This document shows positions 28,977-38,588 of a stretch of 64,000 nt of DNA, piece by piece; the first letter of the stretch is position 1; the number at the start of each line of letters is the position of its first letter. The notes beneath the pieces are model-generated. The model was given only the letters and a program-made list of their open reading frames with translations. It made no database searches and was not told the DNA's origin. Where the stretch lies: contig NC_008786.1 in NCBI RefSeq assembly GCF_000015565.1, positions 4,452,501 through 4,516,500 of the forward strand, read 5' to 3'. The stretch is from Verminephrobacter eiseniae EF01-2. Its GTDB lineage: Bacteria > Pseudomonadota > Gammaproteobacteria > Burkholderiales > Burkholderiaceae_C. The position numbers and the translations under genes were made by a program.

Positions 28977-30887
28977 TTATGCGCTTTGATTGATGTTGAC
29001 CACGGCGCTGTCGGCCTCGGGCTTCCAGACCTGGCCTATGGCCAGGCTCTTGAGCTTTTTCTGGCGCCCGTACCACAGGTTCACCAAAGCGCGCGAGAAC
29101 AGCACGGCCGAGAGCATGCTGGTCAAGATGCCGATGCAGTGCACCACGGCAAAGCCGCGCACCGGGCCGGAGCCAAAGGTCAGCAGGGCCAGGCCGGCAA
29201 TCAGGGTGGTGACGTTGGAATCGACGATGGTGGCCCAGGCGCGCTCGTAGCCGGTGTGGATGGCCGCCTGCGCGGAGATGCCCGAGCGCAATTCTTCGCG
29301 GATGCGCTCATTGATCAGCACGTTGGAGTCGATCGCCACGCCGATCGCCAAGGCCATGGCGGCGATGCCCGGCAAGGTCAGCGTGGCCTGCAGCATCGAC
29401 AGCACGGCCACCAGCAGCAGCACGTTGACCGCCAGTGCGATGCTGGAGAACAGGCCAAACAACTGGTAGTAACAGCACATGAACAGCGCAATCGCCGCCA
29501 GACCCCAGACCACGCTGTGGATGCCGCGCTCGATGTTGTCCGCGCCCAAGGTCGGGCCGATGGTGAACTCTTCGATGATTTCCATCGGCGCTGCCAGCGA
29601 ACCGGCGCGCAGCAGCAACGCGGTGTCGTGGGCCTCGTCCGTGCTCATGCTGCCGGAGATCTGCACGCGACCGCCGCCGATCTCCGAGCGGATCACCGGG
29701 GCCGTGACCACTTCGCCCTGGCCCTTCTCGAACAGCACGATGGCCATGCGCTTGCCCACGTTCTCGCGCGTGACATCGCGAAAGATGCGCGCGCCCTTGG
29801 CGTCGAGCGTCAGGTTGACGGTAGGCTCCTGGGTCTGGCCATCGAAGCCGGGCTGCGCGTCGGTCAGGTTCTCGCCGGTCAGGACGACCTGCTTTTTGAC
29901 GATCACCGGCTGGCCGTTGCGCTCCGGGTAGCGTTCCGACCCCAAGGGCAGCGGAACGCGCCCGCTGGCGGCGCTGCGCGCCTCGGTGCTTTCGTCGACC
30001 ATGCGCACTTCCAGTGTCGCGGTGCGGCCCAGGATGTCCTTGGCCTTGGCCGTGTCCTGCACGCCGGGCAGTTGCACCACGATGCGATCCTGGCCCTGCT
30101 GCTGTATCACGGGCTCGGCCACGCCGAGTTCGTTGATCCGGTTGTGCAGCGTGACGATGTTCTGCTTGAGCGCCTGCTCCTGCACGAGGCGCGTGGCCTC
30201 GGGCTTGATGAAAGCGCGCAGCCTGAACCCGCCGCCGGCGCTGTCGGCGCCGTCTTCGGGCCGGCTGCTCAGTTGCAGGTCGGTGAGCGACCGGGCAATC
30301 GCGTTGCGCGCGGCCGTCAGCGTGGCCTCGTCGCGCACCCGGATGTCGATGTTCTGGCCTTCGCGGCTGACGCCGCCATGGCGTATGCCCTGGTCGCGCA
30401 GCAAACCACGGATGTCGCCGGCATAGGACTCGGCCTTTTTCGTCAGCGCGGCCTGCATGTCCACTTGCAGCATGAAGTGCACGCCGCCACGCAGGTCCAG
30501 GCCCAGGTACATCGGATTGGCGTGCAGCGCCTTGAGCCAGGTCGGCGAGCGCGAAACCAGGTTCAGCGCCACGATGTACGAGGCATTGCCGGCATCGGGC
30601 ACCAGGGCTTTTTCGATCGCGTCCTTGGCCTGGAGCTGGGTGTCGGGCGTGTCGAAACGCGCGCGCACCGAATTGCCCTGCAACTCCACGAAGTCGGGCG
30701 TGATGCCTGCGGCCTGGAGCGCCTCTTGCACCCGCTGTTGCACGGCGGCGTCGACCGCGACGGCGGTCTTGGCCGACGAGACCTGCACCGCAGGCGCCTC
30801 GCCAAAGAAATTGGGCAGGGTGTACAAGACCCCCACCAGCAGCACGATCACCAGGATCGTGTACTTCCAGACCGGGTAACGGTTCAT
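28977..30887 (-). CDS. secD: Protein translocase accessory subunit SecD
   Basis: A 636-aa membrane protein with an N-terminal helix ('MNRYPVWKYTILVIVLLVG'), a large periplasmic region (about 35-450) including 'GLDLRGGVHFMLQVDM', and five C-terminal helices with 'IGVAIDSNVLINERIREELR', the conserved charged motif needed for proton-driven movement. Start and length fit the family. Confidence 0.97.
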   Translation of the reverse strand: MNRYPVWKYTILVIVLLVGVLYTLPNFFGEAPAVQVSSAKTAVAVDAAVQQRVQEALQAAGITPDFVELQGNSVRARFDTPDTQLQAKDAIEKALVPDAGNASYIVALNLVSRSPTWLKALHANPMYLGLDLRGGVHFMLQVDMQAALTKKAESYAGDIRGLLRDQGIRHGGVSREGQNIDIRVRDEATLTAARNAIARSLTDLQLSSRPEDGADSAGGGFRLRAFIKPEATRLVQEQALKQNIVTLHNRINELGVAEPVIQQQGQDRIVVQLPGVQDTAKAKDILGRTATLEVRMVDESTEARSAASGRVPLPLGSERYPERNGQPVIVKKQVVLTGENLTDAQPGFDGQTQEPTVNLTLDAKGARIFRDVTRENVGKRMAIVLFEKGQGEVVTAPVIRSEIGGGRVQISGSMSTDEAHDTALLLRAGSLAAPMEIIEEFTIGPTLGADNIERGIHSVVWGLAAIALFMCCYYQLFGLFSSIALAVNVLLLVAVLSMLQATLTLPGIAAMALAIGVAIDSNVLINERIREELRSGISAQAAIHTGYERAWATIVDSNVTTLIAGLALLTFGSGPVRGFAVVHCIGILTSMLSAVLFSRALVNLWYGRQKKLKSLAIGQVWKPEADSAVVNINQSA

Positions 30888-30917
30888 GATCGCGCTTTTG
30901 CCTCCAGGCCCGGCGGG

Positions 30918-31253
30918 TTACTTGACCGAGCCTTTGGGCAGCACCTGCACCACGGCGCTGCGCTGCATTTGCACTTCGACGCCCGGGGCGATCTCGACCT
31001 GCAAAAAGCCTTCGGACAGGCGCGTCACCCTGCCGACGATGCCGCCGGTGGTGGCCACTTCATCGCCCCGGGCCAGCGCCTCGATCATCGTGCGGTGCTC
31101 CTTTTGGCGCCGCATCTGGGGGCGGATCATCACCAGATAAAGCACCACCATCATCGCGGCCGGCAAAGCCAGGCTGCTGAGCATCGACATCATGTCGCCA
31201 CCGCCTGCGGCAGGTGCAGGCGCGGTTTGGGCAAAAGCGGAAGATATGAACAC
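30918..31253 (-). CDS. yajC: Preprotein translocase subunit YajC
   Basis: A 111-aa single-pass membrane protein of the SecDF-YajC complex. The membrane segment around 'LALPAAMMVVLYLVMIRPQM' is followed by 'RQKEHRTMIEALARGDEVAT' and the cytosolic YajC domain ending VLPKGSVK. Start taken as GTG at 31253 (V/M-F-I-S-S-A-F-A-Q), matching relatives; the longer frame lacks family similarity. The usual upstream tgt/queA genes are missing; instead there is a 479-base gap with a repeat. Confidence 0.9.
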   Translation of the reverse strand: MFISSAFAQTAPAPAAGGGDMMSMLSSLALPAAMMVVLYLVMIRPQMRRQKEHRTMIEALARGDEVATTGGIVGRVTRLSEGFLQVEIAPGVEVQMQRSAVVQVLPKGSVK

Positions 31254-31732
31254 AGACGGGACTCCACAACGGATGGTCGAAATACCCTGAGCCGCCAGGG
31301 GCCGGCGCCAGGGCAAAATGCCGGCCAGGGCACGGATGTCCCGGGCCAGGCGCCGGTCATGGCGCCCAGCCGGGCACAGCGCCTGTCAGGGCGCGCGGCC
31401 GGGTATTGTATGCGGCAGGGCGCAAGGCCCGTTCGGGGCAATAACCCAGCGTTCCGGTACGGCGCCAGCGGGCGCTGGCCATCGCCCCCCGGTGCGGGCG
31501 CGCCCGGCCCGTTCCGTGCCGCCACCGGCCGGGTCAGGCCCGGTGCCGGCTGGCCGCAGCGCAGCGGCGCCAGCGCTTCGGGCCAGGAGACATCCTGTGT
31601 CAACCCCCCGCCGTTTTGCCAAGCCACTGTGCGCCGCCTGGCCGCCCGCAGGCGCTCATTCCGCAGCCGAAGGTGAAGGTGAAGGTGAAGGTACCCCAGT
31701 GAACCCTTTGGCAGTGGACCAGCGCCGGCGTT
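31254..31732. other. Intergenic gap upstream of yajC, no gene recognised
   Basis: The 479 bases between yajC and the oxidoreductase gene contain only Pro/Arg-rich frames and, at 31631-31703, a non-coding copy of the RPPEG repeat. It should hold the yajC-secDF promoter, but no convincing -35/-10 pair was picked out. Confidence 0.5.
31631..31703 (+). repeat. RPPEG-type small dispersed repeat, non-coding copy
   Basis: Top-strand translation reads 'PPAGAHSAAEGEGEGEGTPV', matching the N-termini encoded at 42581-42646 (RPPEGPHSAAEGAGTPV) and 57297-57340 (RPPEGEGTPV). It contains the trinucleotide-pair repeat GAAGGT x4 (31669-31692). Here it lies outside any gene I recognise. Confidence 0.6.
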
Positions 31733-34700
31733 TCAGGCGGCATGGCGTTCGGGCGGGGCGGTTTTCGCCCGGCGTCCTTCGCGCCCTTCGCGCCATTGCG
31801 CCATCAGGCGCTCCCAGCGGGGACGCACGGTGTCCAGATGCCGCTGTTTGATATGGCCATAGCCGCGAATTTCTTCCGGGATGCAGGCAATCTCCACGGC
31901 CAGCGGGAGCCGGTCTGCGCTCAGGTCGGCCAGCAGTTCTTCGATGCAGGCGCGGTATTGCACGATCAGCGCGCGCTCGGTGCGGCGCTCCGGGGTCCTG
32001 CCGAACGGGTCCAGCGCTGTGCCGCGCAAGCCCTTCATCCTGGCCAGCAGGCCCAGGGCGCTGCGCACCCAGGGGCCAAAGGTGCGCTTGATCGGCTCGC
32101 CCCGGTCGTTCTTCCTGGCGATCAGCGGCGGCGCCAGATGGTGCAGCAGCCGGTAGTCGCCCTCGAACATGCGCCCGATCTGGTCGGTGAACGCCCGGTC
32201 GGTATGCAGGCGGGCCACTTCGTACTCGTCTTTGTAGGCCATCAGCTTGAACAGGTAGCGCGCCACGGCCTCGGACAATGGGGTGCTGGCGCTGCCCAGC
32301 CGGGCTTCGGCCGCGCTGACCCGGGCGACGAAGGCTTGGTAGTCGGCGGCGTAGGCGGCGTTCTGGTAGCCGGTCAGGAAGGCCGCACGCTGGGCCAACA
32401 GTTCGCCCAGCGTGGGGCGCTTGACGAATTGCACGATCTGCGCGCTCTGGAACAGGGCCTGCACCGAGGCCAGGTCATGCGCGCAGCGGCGGCCCCAGTC
32501 GAACGCAGCCTGGTTGTCCTGCACCTGCACGCCGTTGAGCTCGATGGCGCGCATCAGCGCGGCCAGGGTCAGCGGCACATGGCCTTTTTGCCAGGCGTAG
32601 CCCAGCAGCAGCGGGTTGGCGTAGATGCTGTCGCCCAGCAGCGCGGTGGCCAGTTGCCCGGCGTCGAGCCGGCCCACCTGGTCGGCGCCCACGGCTGCGG
32701 CGATGGCGCTGTCGCAGTGCGCGCCGGGAAATTGCCAGTCGGGGTTGCCGACGAACGCCGCCGTGGGCGTGCCATGGGTGTTGAGCACGACGAAAGTGCG
32801 GCCCGGCTGCATCACGGCCAGCGTGTATTTGTGCGCGGCGACGATGGCGTCGCAGCCGAGCACCAGGTCGGCCTTGGCGGTGTCCACCTTGGTGGTGTGG
32901 ATGGCCTCGGGGCGGTTGGCGATCTGGATGTGGCTCCAGGTGGCGCCGCCCTTTTGCGCCAGGCCGCCGGCGTCCTGCGTGATCACGCCCTTGCCGTCGA
33001 GGTGCGCCGCCATGCCCAGCAGCGAGCCGATGGTGATCACGCCGGTGCCGCCCACGCCGCCGACCACGATGCCCCAGGCGCTTTCGGCCGCCGGCAGCAC
33101 GGGCTCGGGCAGCGCAGGGAGTGCCGACCGGTCGCCCTGGCCGCCCTGGCTGGTCTGCTTTTTCTGCTCCGGCTTCCTGGGCTTGCCGCCTTGCACCGTG
33201 ACGAAGCTCGGGCAAAAACCGTTGATGCAGCTGTAGTCTTTGTTGCAACTGCTCTGGTTGATGCGGCGCTTGCGGCCGAAGGCCGTCTGCACCGGCTCGA
33301 CCGACAGGCAGTTCGATTGCTCCGAGCAGTCGCCGCAGCCCTCGCAGACCAATTCGTTGATCAGCACCGTCCGGTCGGGCGTGGCCAGCAGGCCGCGTTT
33401 GCGGCGGCGGCGCTTTTCGGTGGCGCAGGTCTGGTCGTAGATGATCACGGTGCAGCCGGCGACCGTGCGCAAGCGCCGCTGCACGCTGTCGAGCGCGTCG
33501 CGGTGGTGCACGCTCACGCCTTCGGCCAGCGCCACGCTGCGGTACTTGCGCGGCTCGTCGGTGACGATGACCAGCTCGGCCACGCCCTCGGACTTCAAGG
33601 TGTTCATGATTTGCAGCACCGAATGGCCTTCGGGGCGCTCGCCCAGCGGCTGGCCGCCGGTCATCGCCACGGCGTCGTTGTAGAGCAGTTTGTAGGTGAT
33701 GTCGACGCCTGCGGCGATGCTCTGGCGGATGGCCAGCAGGCCGCTGTGAAAGTAGGTGCCGTCGCCCAGGTTGGCAAAGATATGCCGCTCGGTGCTGAAG
33801 GGCTGCTGGCCCACCCAGGTCACGCCCTCGCCGCCCATCTGCGTGAAGGTGGCGGTGTTGCGCCCGGGCATCCAGTTGGCCATGTAGTGGCAGCCGATGC
33901 CGGCCACCGCGCGCGAGCCTTCGGGCACGCGGGTGCTGGTGTTGTGCGGGCAGCCGCTGCAAAACCAGGGGGTGCGCTCGCCGGTGTCCACCGTCAGGGC
34001 GGCCAGCGCGCGTTCTCTGGCATCGATGGTGGCGATGCGCTCTGCGATGCGCGCCATGATGTCGCCGGGCAGGCCGAGCTTGCCCAGGCGCCGGGCCAGT
34101 GCCTGGGCGATGATGGCCGGCGTCAGGTCGGCCTTGGCGCGCAGCAGCCAGTTGCGGCTGGGGTTGGGCATGCTCCATTCGCCGCCGCTGGCGTCGCCCT
34201 CGGGCTCGTCGAACTTGCCCAGCACGTTCGGGCGCACGTCGGCGCGCCAGTTGTACAGCTCTTCCTTGAGTTGGTATTCGATCACCTGGCGCTTTTCTTC
34301 CACCACCAGAATCTCCTGCAGGCCCTGGGCAAAGCTGCGCGTGATGGATGCCTCCAGCGGCCACACCACATTCACCTTGTGCACGCGGATGCCGAGCCGG
34401 CGGCAGGTGGCCTCGTCCAGGCCCAGGTCCGCCAGGGCCTGGCGCATGTCGTTGTAGGCTTTGCCGCTGGCGATGATGCCAAAGCGGTCGTTCGGGCCTT
34501 CGATCACGTTGTGGTTGAGCCGGTTGGCACGCACATAGGCCAGGGCTGCGTACCACTTGTAGTCCATCAGGCGCGCCTCTTGCTCCAGCGGCGCATCGGG
34601 CCAGCGGATATGCAGGCCGCCCGGAGGCATCACGAAGTCCTCGGGCAGCCGGGTCTGCACCCGGTCCGGGTCCAGCGCGATGCTGGCCGAGGACTCCACC

Positions 34701-35347
34701 ACTTCCTGAATCGTCTTCAGGCCCGACCACAGGCCGGCAAAGCGGCTCAGCGCAAAGGCATGCAGGCCCATGTCCAGAATGTCCTGCACGCTGCTCGGAA
34801 AAAACAGCGGCGTGCCGCAGGCCTTGAAGATATGGTCGCTCTGGTGCGCGGCCGTGCTGCTTTTGCTCAGATGGTCGTCGCCCGCCACCGCGATCACGCC
34901 GCCATACCGGGCCGTGCCGGCCATGTTGGCGTGCTTGAACACATCGGCGCAGCGGTCCACGCCGGGGCCTTTGCCGTACCAGATGCCGAACACGCCATCG
35001 TATTTCCTGGCCTGCGGGTACAGATCGAGCTGCTGCGTGCCCCAGACGGCCGTGGCGCCCAGTTCTTCGTTGACACCGGGCTGAAACACGATATGGCTGG
35101 CCGCCAGGTGTTTTTTCGCCGCCCACAGCGCCTGGTCGTAAGCGCCCAGCGGCGAGCCGCGGTAGCCGCTGATGAAGCCGGCGGTGTTCAGCCCCGCCAG
35201 CGCGTCGCGCTGGCGCTGCAGCAGCGGCAGACGCACCAGCGCCTGCACCCCGCTCATGAACGCCCGGCCTGCGCCCAGCGTGTATTTGTCGTCCAGGCTC
35301 ACCGTGGCCATGGCCTGGCGTATGGATTCGGGCAGGGGCGCGTTCAT
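31733..35347 (-). CDS. Indolepyruvate/2-oxoacid:ferredoxin oxidoreductase, fused subunits
   Basis: A 1204-aa fused enzyme that oxidatively decarboxylates aryl- or branched 2-oxoacids to acyl-CoA, passing electrons to ferredoxin or a quinone-linked acceptor. N-terminal pyrimidine-binding domain ('GLNTAGFISGYRGSPLGAYD'), TPP-binding domain with 'WFCSGCPHNTSTRVPEGS' and 'IFANLGDGTYFHSGLLA', a cysteine-rich Fe-S stretch ('CEGCGDCSEQSNC', then 'CNKDYSCINGFCP'), then the IorB-like gamma domain beginning 'GIVVGGVGGTGVITIGSLLG'. Length fits the fused proteobacterial form. ATG at 35347 chosen; hairpin element copy 3 ends 38 bases upstream, within its promoter region. It would feed amino-acid-derived acyl-CoAs into the catabolic genes nearby (inference). 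Confidence 0.93.
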   Translation of the reverse strand: MNAPLPESIRQAMATVSLDDKYTLGAGRAFMSGVQALVRLPLLQRQRDALAGLNTAGFISGYRGSPLGAYDQALWAAKKHLAASHIVFQPGVNEELGATAVWGTQQLDLYPQARKYDGVFGIWYGKGPGVDRCADVFKHANMAGTARYGGVIAVAGDDHLSKSSTAAHQSDHIFKACGTPLFFPSSVQDILDMGLHAFALSRFAGLWSGLKTIQEVVESSASIALDPDRVQTRLPEDFVMPPGGLHIRWPDAPLEQEARLMDYKWYAALAYVRANRLNHNVIEGPNDRFGIIASGKAYNDMRQALADLGLDEATCRRLGIRVHKVNVVWPLEASITRSFAQGLQEILVVEEKRQVIEYQLKEELYNWRADVRPNVLGKFDEPEGDASGGEWSMPNPSRNWLLRAKADLTPAIIAQALARRLGKLGLPGDIMARIAERIATIDARERALAALTVDTGERTPWFCSGCPHNTSTRVPEGSRAVAGIGCHYMANWMPGRNTATFTQMGGEGVTWVGQQPFSTERHIFANLGDGTYFHSGLLAIRQSIAAGVDITYKLLYNDAVAMTGGQPLGERPEGHSVLQIMNTLKSEGVAELVIVTDEPRKYRSVALAEGVSVHHRDALDSVQRRLRTVAGCTVIIYDQTCATEKRRRRKRGLLATPDRTVLINELVCEGCGDCSEQSNCLSVEPVQTAFGRKRRINQSSCNKDYSCINGFCPSFVTVQGGKPRKPEQKKQTSQGGQGDRSALPALPEPVLPAAESAWGIVVGGVGGTGVITIGSLLGMAAHLDGKGVITQDAGGLAQKGGATWSHIQIANRPEAIHTTKVDTAKADLVLGCDAIVAAHKYTLAVMQPGRTFVVLNTHGTPTAAFVGNPDWQFPGAHCDSAIAAAVGADQVGRLDAGQLATALLGDSIYANPLLLGYAWQKGHVPLTLAALMRAIELNGVQVQDNQAAFDWGRRCAHDLASVQALFQSAQIVQFVKRPTLGELLAQRAAFLTGYQNAAYAADYQAFVARVSAAEARLGSASTPLSEAVARYLFKLMAYKDEYEVARLHTDRAFTDQIGRMFEGDYRLLHHLAPPLIARKNDRGEPIKRTFGPWVRSALGLLARMKGLRGTALDPFGRTPERRTERALIVQYRACIEELLADLSADRLPLAVEIACIPEEIRGYGHIKQRHLDTVRPRWERLMAQWREGREGRRAKTAPPERHAA

Positions 35348-35384
35348 GGCGGTCTCCAATGGCTTTGCCACCCGGCCACGCCTG

Positions 35385-35544
35385 GTGTCGCGTCACCGAT
35401 CATCTGTCGGTCTGCGCTGGCCATCGAAGCGCATCGCGGCGTTGCATCGCTTGCCAATACGCTCGGTATGGGCTGCGCGATGCGCCTTGCGCTGCGCTCC
35501 GATGGCTGCGCGCAGCCTACGACATCTGATCGGTGACGCGACAC
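35385..35544. repeat. 160-bp hairpin element, copy 3 (MITE-like)
   Basis: Exactly 160 bp, with perfect 18-bp inverted ends (GTGTCGCGTCACCGATCA). Flanked by TG at 35383-35384 and 35545-35546 instead of TA. It lies in the divergent promoter region between the oxidoreductase gene and the MFS gene. One stem base at the centre differs from the other copies (GTATGGGC for GTATTGGC). Confidence 0.87.
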
Positions 35545-35644
35545 TGGTGGGCGTGCCCGGTGTGTGCAGGCCCAGTGTATGACGATGCGCGGCAAGCCGT
35601 TGCACAATACACGGACAGGTTTTCCTTCCTTTCACCCCCAGCAC

Positions 35645-35720
35645 GCGCAGCGCTGCGCCCCCGAAGCACACCCGCGCAGCGCTGCGCCCGTCAAAGAAGA
35701 TATGCGTAGCGCTGCGTCCC
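35645..35720. repeat. Three copies of palindrome GCGCAGCGCTGCGC upstream of MFS gene
   Basis: Perfect 14-base palindromes GCGCAGCGCTGCGC near 35645 and 35671, and a variant GCGTAGCGCTGCGT near 35704, spaced 26-33 bases. They lie just upstream of, or inside, the 5' end of the MFS gene depending on the start. They could be operator-like or simple GC-rich repeats. Confidence 0.5.
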
Positions 35721-37435
35721 CCCCCGAATCGACTGCCGAACCCCCCGGGCCTGCGCCCTCGTCCGATGCCGCAGCCGCAGCCGCAGCCGAGTGCGCCGCC
35801 CGGGCCCGGGGCACGGAAGAATCCGTGGCCGCGCGGCTGGCGCAGGACGCGGCGCCGCTGGGCCAGAGCGCGTCGATGACTGCGCTGGCGCCGCTGACGA
35901 TTCCGGTGTTCCGCATGTTGTGGCTGACCTGGGTGACGGCCAATACCTGCATGTGGATGAACGATGTGGCGGCGGCCTGGCTGATGACCACGCTGACCAG
36001 TTCGCCGATCCTGGTCGCGCTGGTGCAGTCGGCGTCCACGCTGCCGGTGTTTTTGCTCGGTCTGCCCAGCGGCGCGCTGGCCGACATTCTGGACCGGCGG
36101 CGCTATTTCATCGTCACCCAGTTCTGGGTTGCGGCCGTGGCGCTGGTGCTGTGCCTGGCCATCCTGGCCGGCGGCATGACGGCGCCACTGCTGCTGGCGC
36201 TGACTTTTGCCAACGGCATCGGTCTGGCGATGCGCTGGCCGGTGTTCGCGGCCATCGTGCCCGAATTGGTCGCGCGCGCGCAGTTGCCTGCGGCGCTGGC
36301 GCTCAACGGCGTGGCCATGAATGCCTCGCGCATCATGGGCCCGCTGCTGGCCGGGGCCATCATTGCCAGCGCGGGCAGCGCCTGGGTGTTCGTGCTCAAT
36401 GCCGTGCTGTCGGTGCTGTCCGGCCTGGTCATCATGCGCTGGAAGCGCGTCCATGTGCCCAACCCGCTGGGGCGCGAGCGCCTGCCCAGCGCGATGCGCG
36501 TGGGCCTGCAATTCGTGGGCCAGTCGCCGCGCATGAGGGCGGTGATGTGGCGCATCTCGATCTTCTTTTTGCACGCCACCGCGCTGCTGGCGCTGTTGCC
36601 GCTGCTGGCCCGGGGGCTGGAGGGCGGCGGCGCCGGCACCTTTACGCTGCTGCTGGCGTCAATGGGCGCGGGGGCGATCTCGGCGGCGCTGTTTTTGCCG
36701 CGCCTGCGCCAGGCCATGGCGGGCGACACGCTGGTGATCCGCGGCACCCTGCTGCAGGCGGCGGCCACCGGGGTGATGGCCATCGCGCCGAATGTCCAGG
36801 TGGCCGTGCCGGCGATGTTCATCGGCGGCATGGCCTGGATCACCACGGCCAACTCGCTGAGCGTGTCGGCCCAACTGGCGCTGCCCAACTGGGTGCGCGC
36901 CCGGGGCATGTCGATCTACCAGATGGCCATCATGGGCTCGACCGCGCTGGGCGCCGCGCTGTGGGGCCAGGTGGCCACGCTCGGCAATGTGCACCTGAGC
37001 CTGGGGCTGTCGGCGCTCTCCGGGGTGTTGGCGATGCTGCTGGTGCAGCGCCTGGTGGCCGACCGCAGCATCGAAGAAGACCTGAGCCCCTCGCGCGCCT
37101 TCAAGGCGCCGGTGCTCGACATCCCGCCGGAATCGGGCCATGTGGTGGTGACCATCGAATACTTCATCGACCCGGCGCGCGCGGCGGAATTTCGCGCGCT
37201 GATGCAAGACAGCCGGCGCAGCCGCCTGCGCCAGGGCGCATTGGCCTGGCAGCTACAGCACGATATCACCGACCCCGCGCGCTATGTCGAGCAGATCGAG
37301 GATGAATCCTGGACCGAGCACCTGCGCCGCTTCGACCGCGTCACCGCCCACGACGTGGCGCTGCGCGAGCGCAAACTGGCGTTCCACACCCGGGACACAC
37401 CGCCCGTGGTCTCGCGCCTGCTGGTGCAGCGCTGA
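35702..37435 (+). CDS. MFS_3-family (EntS-like) exporter with C-terminal ABM-like domain
   Basis: An inner-membrane major-facilitator exporter with about 12 hydrophobic segments from 'FRMLWLTWVTANTCMWMNDV' onward; 'LPVFLLGLPSGALADILDRR' carries the MFS loop 2-3 motif. After the membrane part, the last ~95 residues ('VVVTIEYFIDPARAAEFRAL') resemble a dimeric alpha/beta-barrel (antibiotic-biosynthesis-monooxygenase-like) domain, an arrangement known in this family. The start is uncertain: 35702 (577 aa, weak AAGAAG site) leaves ~58 low-complexity residues before the transporter; 35876 (519 aa) starts directly at it. The exported substrate is unknown. Confidence 0.82.
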   Translation: MRSAASPPESTAEPPGPAPSSDAAAAAAAECAARARGTEESVAARLAQDAAPLGQSASMTALAPLTIPVFRMLWLTWVTANTCMWMNDVAAAWLMTTLTSSPILVALVQSASTLPVFLLGLPSGALADILDRRRYFIVTQFWVAAVALVLCLAILAGGMTAPLLLALTFANGIGLAMRWPVFAAIVPELVARAQLPAALALNGVAMNASRIMGPLLAGAIIASAGSAWVFVLNAVLSVLSGLVIMRWKRVHVPNPLGRERLPSAMRVGLQFVGQSPRMRAVMWRISIFFLHATALLALLPLLARGLEGGGAGTFTLLLASMGAGAISAALFLPRLRQAMAGDTLVIRGTLLQAAATGVMAIAPNVQVAVPAMFIGGMAWITTANSLSVSAQLALPNWVRARGMSIYQMAIMGSTALGAALWGQVATLGNVHLSLGLSALSGVLAMLLVQRLVADRSIEEDLSPSRAFKAPVLDIPPESGHVVVTIEYFIDPARAAEFRALMQDSRRSRLRQGALAWQLQHDITDPARYVEQIEDESWTEHLRRFDRVTAHDVALRERKLAFHTRDTPPVVSRLLVQR

Positions 37436-37853
37436 GTCCGGCCTGCTCCCCCGGAACGCCAGCGGCCTGGCCCCGGGCCCGTTGGCGTAGCCCGCCGGCA
37501 GGCGACGCGCTCGTTGCCTGCGCTGGCGCGGTGGTGTGTCATGCCGCCATCGGCGACGAGATCGGGCGCTGCTCAGGAGAATTCCTCATGACACGATCGT
37601 GCACAAAACCATCGCCTTGACAGGCTAGCAGGACGGTTGGATCAAGGCACAGACTGATGCGGGTCATTGCCTCGACGACAGCGCATATCCGTGATCTGAT
37701 AACCATTATCCGGCCACCGTAGCGCATTAAACTCAGCTCTTTGTTGGCTGAAATCGGCCGCGAAGTCGGGCTGACCGGTGAGGATTGCGCCGTCTTTGAC
37801 CATGTGCGCGACAACGCTTGGAGCGAGCCGACGCGCTTGATATGTCGGCGACT
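37436..37853. other. Intergenic region bordering the AT-rich island
   Basis: No confident gene. A bottom-strand frame from 37857 (GTG, overlapping the stop of the unknown gene) to 37642 would encode 71 aa, and a top-strand frame near 37745-37856 reads 'AEIGREVGLTGEDCAVFDHV'; either could be a scrap of a lost gene. Direct repeat TGACACGATCG occurs at 37589-37599. Confidence 0.4.
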
Positions 37854-38588
37854 TCACCGATGATAAGTTTTTTCGAGTTTTCCGAGCGCTAAGTCAAACA
37901 CCCACACGCGTCGAAACCGGGAATCTGCCAGATGTTCGTTTACGCACGCATCAATCTCGACCAGCCTGTCTACATAGATATTAATTCCATCAAATATAGA
38001 ATACGCAAACAGATCCAATGGATTCGACGTTTCATAGGTCTTTTTGGTTAATTTTTCTTTGATCTTTTCGATTTGCAGCGGATGCAGATTTTCGAAATCT
38101 GATGGTGCAGATATTTGCGGCCCATCCGTGATATCATCATAACGAATCACAGTTACACCTTGACAATTATCCGGGAATTCCTCTGAATCATACAATTCAC
38201 CAACGAAATCATCTGGTCTTTTGAGCAACTCCTCTTGGATCGATCTCATCAATTCCCTCCGGTTCCGATTTCCAGCTTCGTTGCTGATCTCAAGTCTCAA
38301 GAAAACATTTTTGCACGATACACGAAGCCGTTCCTGTTCCATGAGTGGCCTCATCTTGAGCGCCTCCTCCCAACAATCGGATGTCCTAAACATATTATTC
38401 AACCGTGTCTGTGTATTTTTAGAATCAAGTGCAACCAGTTCAATGGCGAGGGGGCCAACATCTTGAATCGAACACTCAATGTCGGGCGCAGGCGGTTTCT
38501 TTTGTTTGATTGTGTTCGGCATCAGTGGCATTTTTGCCAATGATGCCATACGTTCGAAATATTTCAATTCCATCTCCACCTTTGTCAT
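37854..38588 (-). CDS. Hypothetical protein in an AT-rich island
   Basis: A 244-aa protein I do not recognise. Start at 38588 is supported by GGAG about 9 bases upstream. Base composition is much more AT-rich than the neighbours, and Lys, Asn, Ile and Glu are frequent, so recent transfer is likely. The stretch 'PDIECSIQDVGPLAIELVAL' (about residues 35-54) has the PD...(x)ExV spacing of PD-(D/E)xK nuclease-like folds, but the rest gives no confirmation. No signal peptide or membrane segment is seen. It lies between an MFS gene and a CoA hydratase gene with no functional link. A defence or restriction-related role is only speculative. Confidence 0.6.
   Translation of the reverse strand: MTKVEMELKYFERMASLAKMPLMPNTIKQKKPPAPDIECSIQDVGPLAIELVALDSKNTQTRLNNMFRTSDCWEEALKMRPLMEQERLRVSCKNVFLRLEISNEAGNRNRRELMRSIQEELLKRPDDFVGELYDSEEFPDNCQGVTVIRYDDITDGPQISAPSDFENLHPLQIEKIKEKLTKKTYETSNPLDLFAYSIFDGINIYVDRLVEIDACVNEHLADSRFRRVWVFDLALGKLEKTYHR

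Noticed and set aside
27246..31676. Very long top-strand open frame (over 1,400 codons) across the secDF region
   Set aside because: It is antisense to DUF1631, secF, secD and yajC, which carry clear family motifs; the His/Gln/Arg-rich translation is a high-GC codon-bias artefact.
31742..35536. Long top-strand open frame opposite the 2-oxoacid oxidoreductase
   Set aside because: Antisense to a gene with intact TPP and Fe-S motifs; composition is typical of a shadow frame and it runs through a repeat.
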